From an uncultured Bacteroidota bacterium (GTDB lineage Bacteria > Bacteroidota > Bacteroidia > UKL13-3), in the NCBI GenBank assembly GCA_903898215.1, contig CAIUEQ010000100.1:1-5252 (forward strand): DNA of 5,252 bases, read 5' to 3'. The notes beneath the pieces were generated by a model that saw only the letters and a list, made by a program, of their open reading frames with translations, did no database searches and was not told the DNA's origin. The translations under genes and the position numbers were made by a program. The first letter of the stretch is position 1. Each line of letters opens with the position of its first letter. Shown one piece after another: positions 1 to 5,252 of the stretch.

Positions 1-1
1 A

Positions 2-910
2 AAAACTCGAGATATTACAGGAGGTTTACCACGTGTAACAGAATTATTTGAAGCACGTAATCCATCTAATCCGGCAGTAGTTTCGGAAATTGATGGAGTG
101 GTAACATTTGGTGGTATCAAACGTGGTAACCGTGAAATCATGATTACTTCAAAAGACGGTGACAGTAAAAAATATCTTGTTCCTCTTTCTAAACATATTC
201 TTGTTCAAGAAAATGATTTCGTAAAAGCAGGTTCATCATTAAGTGATGGTTCAATCAGTCCTCAGGATATTTTGAGAATTGAAGGTCCATTGGCTGTTCA
301 ACGTTATATCACTAACGGAATCCAGGAAGTGTATCGTTTACAAGGTGTAAAAATCAACGATAAACATATCGAAACGATTGTTCGCCAAATGATGCAAAAA
401 TTGGAAGTAGAAGAACCAGGTGATACTTTATTCCTCGAAGGAGAGTTTGTTGAAAAACATAGCTTCAAACAAACCAACGATTGGATTTATGATAAAAAGG
501 TAATTACTGAAGCAGGTGATTCTACAACACTAAAAGCAGGTCAAATTATCAGCGTTCGTAAATTACGCGATGAGAACTCAATGTTAAAACGTAAAGACCA
601 AAAACTTGTTGAAGTACGTGATGCAATTTCTGCCACAGCTTCTCAAGTAATTATGGGTATTACAAAAGCATCTTTGGGAACTCAAAGCTTTATGAGTGCT
701 GCATCGTTCCAGGAAACTACTAAAGTTCTAAACGAAGCAGCTATTGCTGGTAAGATCGATTACATGCTAGGATTGAAAGAGAACGTTATCGTTGGACATT
801 TAATTCCAGCAGGTACCGGTATCAGAGATTATGAAAAATTGATCGTTGGATCTAAAGAAGAATATGAAATGTTGATGGCTTCGAAAGATGAAGCATTAGC
901 AGGAAAATAA
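2..910 (+). CDS. rpoC: DNA-directed RNA polymerase subunit beta', C-terminal part (5'-truncated by window)
   Basis: This is the C-terminal 302 residues of the beta' subunit of RNA polymerase, which with beta forms the catalytic cleft and makes all cellular RNA. The frame is open from base 2 to the TAA at 908-910, so the gene enters from upstream and its start is not in the window. Recognisable conserved blocks appear in the expected order: DITGGLPRVTELFEAR at the very beginning (about bases 11-58), YRLQGVKINDKHIE followed by IVRQM (about 332-394), and GITKASLGTQSFMSAASFQET then GLKENVIVGHLIPAGTG (about 656-822). These match the end of beta' as known from E. coli. Between the second and third blocks lies a lineage-variable stretch (about 410-640). 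The tail after the PAGTG block is short and acidic, ending in LAGK. No frameshift or internal stop is seen. Identity is essentially certain from these motifs. It is usually the last gene of the rplJL-rpoBC cluster, which fits the terminator just after it. Confidence 0.98.
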   Translation, partial: KTRDITGGLPRVTELFEARNPSNPAVVSEIDGVVTFGGIKRGNREIMITSKDGDSKKYLVPLSKHILVQENDFVKAGSSLSDGSISPQDILRIEGPLAVQRYITNGIQEVYRLQGVKINDKHIETIVRQMMQKLEVEEPGDTLFLEGEFVEKHSFKQTNDWIYDKKVITEAGDSTTLKAGQIISVRKLRDENSMLKRKDQKLVEVRDAISATASQVIMGITKASLGTQSFMSAASFQETTKVLNEAAIAGKIDYMLGLKENVIVGHLIPAGTGIRDYEKLIVGSKEEYEMLMASKDEALAGK

Positions 911-928
911 TTTTTCTTTTAATAAATT

Positions 929-967
929 AAAAAGGCATTCGCAATTGTGTGAATGCCTTTTTTTTTT
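929..967 (+). terminator. Rho-independent terminator after rpoC
   Basis: A near-perfect hairpin begins 18 bases after the rpoC stop. The left arm 929-943 pairs with the right arm 948-962 around the four-base loop ATTG (944-947). All 15 positions pair, with one G-T wobble at 941/950. The core is GGCATTC/GAATGCC, and a run of ten T (958-967) follows or overlaps the 3' arm. The A-tract at 929-933 pairs with the start of the T-run. This is the classic intrinsic terminator layout and should end most rpoC transcripts before the DUF3467 gene. Confidence 0.93.
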
Positions 968-979
968 AGCTTTGAAGAG

Positions 980-987
980 TAAATTTT
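980..987 (+). promoter_or_regulatory. Possible Bacteroidota-type -7 element before the DUF3467 gene (weak)
   Basis: TAAATTTT fits the Bacteroidota -7 consensus TAnnTTTG at all but the last base, and it lies between the rpoC terminator and the DUF3467 start. A -33 TTTG at the usual spacing (about 19 bases) is not present. That position falls in the terminator T-run (about 957-961), which gives only CTTT or TTTT. The predicted transcript start would be within a few bases of the ATG at 993. Because A/T-rich leaders are normal here, chance similarity is a real possibility. Confidence 0.22.
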
Positions 988-992
988 AAATC

Positions 993-1310
993 ATGGAAAA
1001 CAATCAAAACAATAATCAAATTAATATCGAGTTATCAGAAGAAATGGCTGAAGGAACTTATGCAAATCTTGCAATCATTACGCATTCAAATGCTGAATTC
1101 GTTATCGACTTTGTTCGTATCATGCCGGGCGTTCCAAAAGCAAAAGTAAAATCGCGTATCGTGCTAACCCCTCAACATGCAAAACGTTTGATGATGGCTT
1201 TAGGCGAAAATATTGGAAAATTTGAGGACATGAACGGCCCGATAGATATTAATGATAATAACCTCCCTCCTTTTCCGATGAACTTTGGCGGACCAACTGC
1301 TCAGGCATAA
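993..1310 (+). CDS. DUF3467 domain-containing protein, small and soluble
   Basis: This is a 105-residue protein of the DUF3467 family, whose molecular function is not known to me. It is often encoded directly downstream of rpoC in Bacteroidota. The N-terminus is a short Asn/Gln-rich stretch (residues 1-10). The conserved core is about residues 11-77: a beta-rich part reading EGTYANLAIITHSNAEFVIDF, then a loop MPGVPKAKVKSRIVLTP, then a helix with HAKRLMMALGENI. The tail (about 83-105) is rich in Pro, Gly, Asn and Asp and is probably disordered. There is no signal peptide or membrane segment, so it should be cytoplasmic. The ATG at 993 is the only reasonable start, because an in-frame TAA lies at 987-989. 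No Shine-Dalgarno sequence is present. It sits between the rpoC terminator and a membrane protein gene 10 bases downstream, with which it may share a transcript. The family call is from recognition of the core motif and context; no function is inferred. Confidence 0.9.
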   Translation: MENNQNNNQINIELSEEMAEGTYANLAIITHSNAEFVIDFVRIMPGVPKAKVKSRIVLTPQHAKRLMMALGENIGKFEDMNGPIDINDNNLPPFPMNFGGPTAQA

Positions 1311-1320
1311 TTAATATTTA

Positions 1321-2946
1321 ATGTCTGCTAAAAAAAAGCATCCTGATAAAATTATTCATACTCAAATTGAACAAGAGATTATTGACAAAAACATCTCTTC
1401 AAAATTTGTATGGATAATCACTTTTTTATTTTTTAGTGTCTCAATTTTAGGAATACTTCATCATGAAATGTGGCGTGATGAATTACAATCGTGGTTAGTA
1501 GCAAAAGATGCTCACTCGATTGCTGAGCTCTTTAAAAACAGCACCTACGAAGGTCATCCGATGGGTTGGTATTTACTTTTATTTTTTGTAAATATTTTTA
1601 CATCCTCCCCTTTTGCCATGCAAATTTTAAATGTACTTATTGGCACAGCATTTATTTTTATGTTTGTAAAACACTCGGGATTTAGTTTGCTGCAAAGTGT
1701 GCTTTTTGTATTTGGATATTATACCCTTTTTGAATTTACTCAAATTGCTCGTTCCTATAATTTAGAACTTTTATTGCTGGCATCTTTTTGTGTGCTGTAC
1801 AAAAATGCTCCTAAAAATATGTGGCCAATATTTGTTTCACTTATTTTATTAGCAAATACTTCAGCATTCGGATTATTGTTTGCAATTTGTTTGGGAACTC
1901 TGTTTTATGTCGACATGGTTTTTAACATTTCAAATAAATTCAATTCTAATATTTCGACCAAAAAAATTGTTGCAGTTTCATTTTTATTTTTAATAGGAAT
2001 TATTTTTTCTATCATCCAAATAAAACCCGAACAAGGAAATTTGGTAAGCACCGAAATTTCATCATTACTAGATTTTGAAAGGCTTGAAACAATCATCTCA
2101 AGAGTTTACAACTCATTCTTTTTACTTCCCGACATTAGTTTGTTGCCTCACTGGAACTTCAGTGGTACCATGCGTTTAGACAGCCAGAATGTTCCATTGT
2201 ATTTCATTTTTTCTTGCTTCATTATTATTTGTACTTCACTTATCTTTTACAGAAAACCATTATTGTTATTTTTTTATTTAACGATAATTACCGGCATCAT
2301 CATTTTATGTGATATTACTTTTCTTCTTTCTGTAAGATATGTTGGCCGAATTTTTATCGCATACATTTTTATCCTTTGGATCGCAAAATATTTTCCTGAA
2401 TATCATTTCAAAAATTCCATCAATCGTTTTTTTGCTATTAGCGGAAAAAAAATTCAATCTGTTTTCTTACTAATAGTTTTAAGTTTTCAACTTGTTGCTG
2501 GCATCCTATATTACTATAACGATTTTAAATTACCTTTTTCCGGAAGTCAAGAAATTGCACACTTCATTCGCCAACAGCACTTGGATACAATTCCTATTGT
2601 TGGATCACAGGATTATGCCGTTTCACCTTTATCGGCATTGCTCGATAAAAATATTTTTTATCCTGAAAGCAAATCGTTTGGTTCATTTATTATTTGGGAT
2701 AATCAACTTCGAAAACATCAGAATCCTGATTTTGATATTGTATTTGCATCAGTAGATTCGGTGATGGGAAACAAGCATCAGCAAGCGCTGTTAATTTTAA
2801 ATGCTTTACCTAGTGGTCCGGAAGGAAAACTTGAACATGCATTCATCACACCAACAATAAAACTAGATCTCATTCATCAATCAGAAAACGCTATCGTAGC
2901 AGATGAATATTATTATCTTTATTTGGCAACAAAAGTGAAGCAGTAA
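1321..2946 (+). CDS. Multi-pass membrane protein, probable GT-C fold glycosyltransferase
   Basis: This 541-residue protein probably transfers a sugar from a lipid-linked donor at the outer face of the inner membrane; donor and acceptor are unknown. A Lys-rich cytoplasmic N-terminus (1-28) leads into a first hydrophobic helix (about 29-47). The following loop carries MWRDELQSW with the acidic pair D53-E54, in the place where GT-C enzymes such as the ArnT/PMT group keep their catalytic acidic residue. Next come EGHPMGWYLLL (77-87), resembling the HPP-Y-LL motif of that group, and QIARSYNLE (141-149), resembling their AR-Y motif. About 11-12 hydrophobic segments run to residue 398, with a larger soluble loop at about 235-290. 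A soluble domain of about 140 residues (400-541) ends the protein. An in-frame TAA at 1312-1314 fixes the ATG at 1321, and only 10 bases separate it from the DUF3467 stop, suggesting co-transcription. The fold assignment rests on motif layout; the exact family and substrate are not recognised. It could be a membrane protein without transferase activity. Confidence 0.8.
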   Translation: MSAKKKHPDKIIHTQIEQEIIDKNISSKFVWIITFLFFSVSILGILHHEMWRDELQSWLVAKDAHSIAELFKNSTYEGHPMGWYLLLFFVNIFTSSPFAMQILNVLIGTAFIFMFVKHSGFSLLQSVLFVFGYYTLFEFTQIARSYNLELLLLASFCVLYKNAPKNMWPIFVSLILLANTSAFGLLFAICLGTLFYVDMVFNISNKFNSNISTKKIVAVSFLFLIGIIFSIIQIKPEQGNLVSTEISSLLDFERLETIISRVYNSFFLLPDISLLPHWNFSGTMRLDSQNVPLYFIFSCFIIICTSLIFYRKPLLLFFYLTIITGIIILCDITFLLSVRYVGRIFIAYIFILWIAKYFPEYHFKNSINRFFAISGKKIQSVFLLIVLSFQLVAGILYYYNDFKLPFSGSQEIAHFIRQQHLDTIPIVGSQDYAVSPLSALLDKNIFYPESKSFGSFIIWDNQLRKHQNPDFDIVFASVDSVMGNKHQQALLILNALPSGPEGKLEHAFITPTIKLDLIHQSENAIVADEYYYLYLATKVKQ

Positions 2947-3001
2947 TCTAGAAATAATTTTACTGTAACAAAATTAATCACCTACTACAATACCTAATTT
3001 T

Positions 3002-3010
3002 TATATTTAC
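3002..3010 (+). promoter_or_regulatory. Possible Bacteroidota -7 promoter element before the MFS gene (weak)
   Basis: TATATTTAC resembles the TAnnTTTG -7 element of the primary sigma factor in Bacteroidota, differing at the final G. It lies in the 72-base gap between the membrane protein gene and the transporter gene. No TTTG -33 box is found about 19 bases upstream. If it is real, transcription would start only a few bases before the ATG at 3019, giving a nearly leaderless message. I see no convincing hairpin terminator in the same gap, so read-through from upstream is also possible. Confidence 0.25.
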
Positions 3011-3018
3011 ATCATTAT

Positions 3019-4227
3019 ATGATTCGTCTTCTAAATTTATATCGTGGTGCATTTGCTAATATTCAAAGTAATATTTGGATACTCGCCATAACCATGTTTA
3101 TCAATAGAAGCGGTTCGATGGTTTTACTTTTCACATCTTTGTACCTCACAAAAGAGTTACACTTTACCATTGCAAATGCAGGATTTGTTTTAAGTTTTTA
3201 TGGATTTGGGAGTATCCTTGGTTCTTATGTTGGAGGATGGCTAACGGATAGGATGAACTTTTTTTATATTATGCTTTTCTCGCTCATTTGCAGTGGTTCA
3301 ATTTTGTTATTGATGTTAATTGCAACATCACCAATTTTTATAGCTGTTATTATTTTTGCATACGCATTTGCTGCTGATATGTTTCGTCCGGCAAATTCAA
3401 AAGCAATTGCAGCATACACTTCCACAACAAACCGAACACGATCAGTTTCATTGGTTCGTTTAGCTATCAATTTGGGTTTTTCAATTGGTCCAGCGATGGG
3501 CGGATTTGTTGCATTTTACCTAGGCTATAAATGGTTATTTGTAATTGATGCTTTTACAAGTTTTGCAGCTGCATATATGTTGTATAGTTATTTACCAAGG
3601 CATAAAGAAGAACCTAAAAACAATGAAACATCATTATTAAAAGATAGTAGTACTTCAGCATATCGTGATATCCCCTATCTGTTTTTTATTATTTTAGTAG
3701 CGTTTTTTGGAATATGTTTCTTCCAATTAATTACAAGTTTTCCTCAATATTTACATAATGAATGTCATTACCACGAAGGAACAATAGGTTTATTGATAGG
3801 ATTAAATGGTTTATTGGTTGTGATTTTCGAAATGCCCTTCATTGCATTTTTAGAAAAAAAACAAAAGATATTCCCATATATCATTGCCGGAAATTTATGT
3901 ATTGCCGCTGCATTTAGTGTGCTGGTTTTAGGAAATGGGACAATGATATTCGCGATTTTATATATCATCATCCTTTCCTTTTCAGAAATGTTTGCGATGC
4001 CGTTTATGTTTAACTATGCATTATCTCGTCCCGATAAAGACCGCCAAGGTCAATACTCTGCACTCTATTCAATCTCTTATGGAATTGCAAATATTGCAGC
4101 ACCAATTTTAGGATTGGGAATAGCCGGTAATTATGGATTTGATAAAACATTTTATTTTTTTATCGGGTTAAGTTTAATCGCAGCATTTGGTTTTATGATG
4201 TTGAACAAGAAAGAACACAAAAAATAA
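3019..4227 (+). CDS. Major facilitator superfamily (MFS) transporter
   Basis: This 402-residue inner-membrane transporter is predicted to have 12 membrane helices in two halves, and is probably a proton-coupled exporter of the drug-efflux type, though the substrate is unknown. The N-terminal motif INRSGSMV (residues 29-35, in helix 1) is common in Bacteroidota MFS proteins. The signature loop between helices 2 and 3 reads GSYVGGWLTDR (68-78), matching MFS motif A with its conserved Asp-Arg, though the usual second half is replaced by MNFFY. Residues 151-162, NLGFSIGPAMGG, resemble the helix-5 motif C of antiporters. A hydrophilic central loop (about 193-218) divides the halves, and the protein ends in a Lys-rich cytoplasmic tail. 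An in-frame TAA at 2995-2997 with no other start codon following it supports the ATG at 3019. The length is normal for the family and there is no truncation or frameshift. Superfamily membership is firm; the export direction is inferred. Confidence 0.93.
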   Translation: MIRLLNLYRGAFANIQSNIWILAITMFINRSGSMVLLFTSLYLTKELHFTIANAGFVLSFYGFGSILGSYVGGWLTDRMNFFYIMLFSLICSGSILLLMLIATSPIFIAVIIFAYAFAADMFRPANSKAIAAYTSTTNRTRSVSLVRLAINLGFSIGPAMGGFVAFYLGYKWLFVIDAFTSFAAAYMLYSYLPRHKEEPKNNETSLLKDSSTSAYRDIPYLFFIILVAFFGICFFQLITSFPQYLHNECHYHEGTIGLLIGLNGLLVVIFEMPFIAFLEKKQKIFPYIIAGNLCIAAAFSVLVLGNGTMIFAILYIIILSFSEMFAMPFMFNYALSRPDKDRQGQYSALYSISYGIANIAAPILGLGIAGNYGFDKTFYFFIGLSLIAAFGFMMLNKKEHKK

Positions 4228-4353
4228 AAGCAAACATTATTGCCACATTTTTCACAAAAACACTTCTGATAATAAATGTTGAGTTTTTGACGATAACTAT
4301 GTCTCAAAAAAATGTTATTTGCGAGAGAGTAAACAGTAATAATAATAAATTAT
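4228..4353 (+). promoter_or_regulatory. Intergenic leader of the response regulator gene; weak promoter and hairpin signals only
   Basis: This 126-base A/T-rich gap must hold any terminator for the transporter gene and any promoter for the regulator gene, but neither is clear. A 7-base inverted repeat (CAAAAAC at 4255-4261, GTTTTTG at 4283-4289) has a 21-base loop and is too weak to call a terminator. A TTTTTG at 4284-4289 followed by ATTTG at 4317-4321 loosely recalls the -33/-7 pair of Bacteroidota promoters, but the spacing is longer than usual and the TA of the -7 box is missing. I see no GG-N10-GC sigma-54 promoter here, so autoregulation through sigma-54 is not supported. Confidence 0.2.
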
Positions 4354-5252
4354 ATGTCGAAAGTACTGATCATAGATGACGAAAAAGCGATTCGCACAAC
4401 GTTAAGAGAAATTCTTGAATACGAAGGATACACTGTAGACGAAGCCTCTGATGGAAAAGCAGGGTTAGAAAAAATTGAATCCGAAGAATATGCGGCTGTA
4501 TTGTGTGATATCAAAATGCCAAAAATGGATGGCATTGAAGTATTGACAAAAGTAAAAGCAATGGAAGATGATGTTCCGTTTATTATGATTTCGGGACATG
4601 CTACTATTGATACAGCTGTTGAAGCAACAAAAAAAGGCGCTTTCGATTTCATTTCTAAACCCCCAGATTTAAATCGTTTGCTCATCACTTTGAGAAATGC
4701 CATTGATAAAAAATCGTTGGTAATTGAAACAAAAGTGTTGCGCAGAAAAATTGGCAAAACACGTGAAATCATTGGTGATTCACCTTCCATTCAAAACATC
4801 ATCAACACCATTGATAAAGTTGCACCTACCGATGCAAGAGTATTAATTACTGGTGATAACGGTACAGGAAAAGAATTGGTTGCAAGATGGATTCATGAAA
4901 AAAGTAATCGCTCTAAAAATGTATTGATAGAAGTGAATTGTGCAGCAATTCCAACTGAGTTAATAGAGAGTGAATTATTCGGACACGAAAAAGGAGCTTT
5001 CACTTCGGCAATGAAACAACGTATCGGAAAATTTGAACAAGCAACAGGTGGCACTTTGTTTTTAGATGAAGTTGCTGATATGAGCTTATCTGCACAAGCA
5101 AAAGTATTGCGTGCATTACAAGAAAATAAAATTACTAGGGTTGGAGGAGATAAAGAAATCAAAGTAGATGTCAGAATTATTGCTGCAACTAATAAAGATT
5201 TGAAAAAGGAAATAGAAAAAGGTGAATTCAGAGTAGATTTATTCCATCGCTT
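4354..5252 (+). CDS. Sigma-54-dependent response regulator, NtrC family (3'-truncated by window)
   Basis: This is a two-component response regulator that, when phosphorylated, would form an ATP-driven ring that opens promoters bound by sigma-54 RNA polymerase. The 299 complete codons cover two domains. The receiver (about 1-118) has the acidic pocket D8-D9, the phosphate-accepting D52 in CDIKMPKMDG, S80 in the switch position and K102 in the conserved KP. A linker (119-138) leads to the AAA+ domain: Walker A GDNGTGKE (167-174, usually GESGTGKE), the sigma-54 contact loop GAFTSA (214-219, usually GAFTGA), Walker B GGTLFLDE (232-239), and the stretch near FRVDLFHR at the window end, equivalent to the FR-DLYYRL region. 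The remainder of AAA+ and the expected Fis-type DNA-binding domain lie outside the window; complete relatives are about 450 residues. An in-frame TAA at 4330-4332 supports the ATG at 4354. No partner histidine kinase is visible, so the signal and targets are unknown. Confidence 0.96.
   Translation, partial: MSKVLIIDDEKAIRTTLREILEYEGYTVDEASDGKAGLEKIESEEYAAVLCDIKMPKMDGIEVLTKVKAMEDDVPFIMISGHATIDTAVEATKKGAFDFISKPPDLNRLLITLRNAIDKKSLVIETKVLRRKIGKTREIIGDSPSIQNIINTIDKVAPTDARVLITGDNGTGKELVARWIHEKSNRSKNVLIEVNCAAIPTELIESELFGHEKGAFTSAMKQRIGKFEQATGGTLFLDEVADMSLSAQAKVLRALQENKITRVGGDKEIKVDVRIIAATNKDLKKEIEKGEFRVDLFHR

Noticed and set aside
11..30. AGGAGG-like string near base 20 as a ribosome binding site
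   Set aside because: It lies inside the rpoC frame, encoding the conserved TGGLPR motif, and no gene start follows at suitable distance.
2492..2755. Open frame of 87 codons on the plus strand inside the GT-C-like gene
   Set aside because: It is fully contained, in another frame, within an intact 541-residue gene and has no sign of its own domain or start signals; it does not indicate a frameshift.
4255..4289. Inverted repeat CAAAAAC/GTTTTTG as a terminator of the transporter gene
   Set aside because: The stem is only 7 bp and mostly A-T, the loop is 21 bases, and no T-run follows it; too weak to call.
4228..4353. Sigma-54 promoter (GG-N10-GC) for autoregulation of the response regulator
   Set aside because: No TGGCAC-N5-TTGC-like pair is present in the gap.
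4350..4790. Long open frame of 146 codons on the minus strand
   Set aside because: It lies antisense to the receiver and early AAA+ domain of the response regulator, whose motifs are unmistakable. The product is low-complexity and Ser-rich, without recognisable domains, as expected for a shadow frame.
4893..5162. Open frame of 89 codons on the minus strand
   Set aside because: It is antisense to the AAA+ core including the GAFTSA and Walker B motifs; it has no independent support and is a shadow.

Overview
The window comes from an AT-rich bacterial chromosome, most likely a member of the Bacteroidota. Four things point there: the RpoC tail has the form usual in that phylum; a DUF3467 protein follows rpoC directly, an arrangement common there; the MFS transporter carries an early 'INRSGSMV' segment of the type common in Bacteroidota transporters; and none of the four visible gene starts has a Shine-Dalgarno sequence, only A/T-rich leaders. 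I cannot name a genus from this sequence. All genes lie on the + strand, and I found no RNA gene, mobile element or CRISPR array.

Layout: (1) bases 2-910 hold the last 302 codons of rpoC, the RNA polymerase beta' subunit, followed by a strong intrinsic terminator (929-967). (2) Bases 993-1310 encode a small DUF3467 protein. Ten bases later, 1321-2946 encode a 541-residue multi-pass membrane protein with the hallmarks of a GT-C fold glycosyltransferase and a soluble C-terminal domain. These two are probably co-transcribed. (3) After a 72-base gap, 3019-4227 encode a 402-residue, 12-segment major facilitator superfamily transporter. (4) After a 126-base gap, 4354 to the window edge encode the receiver domain and most of the AAA+ domain of an NtrC-type sigma-54-dependent response regulator, cut off by the window end.

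The neighbours do not form one recognisable pathway. The window joins the end of the essential transcription operon (rpoC) to envelope genes (a putative lipid-linked sugar transferase and an exporter-like transporter) and a two-component regulator whose kinase is not visible. I do not see strong evidence for a new multi-gene system. The points most worth checking are the GAFTSA variant of the sigma-54 contact loop, the unassigned GT-C-like protein, and how the DUF3467 gene is transcribed directly behind the rpoC terminator.
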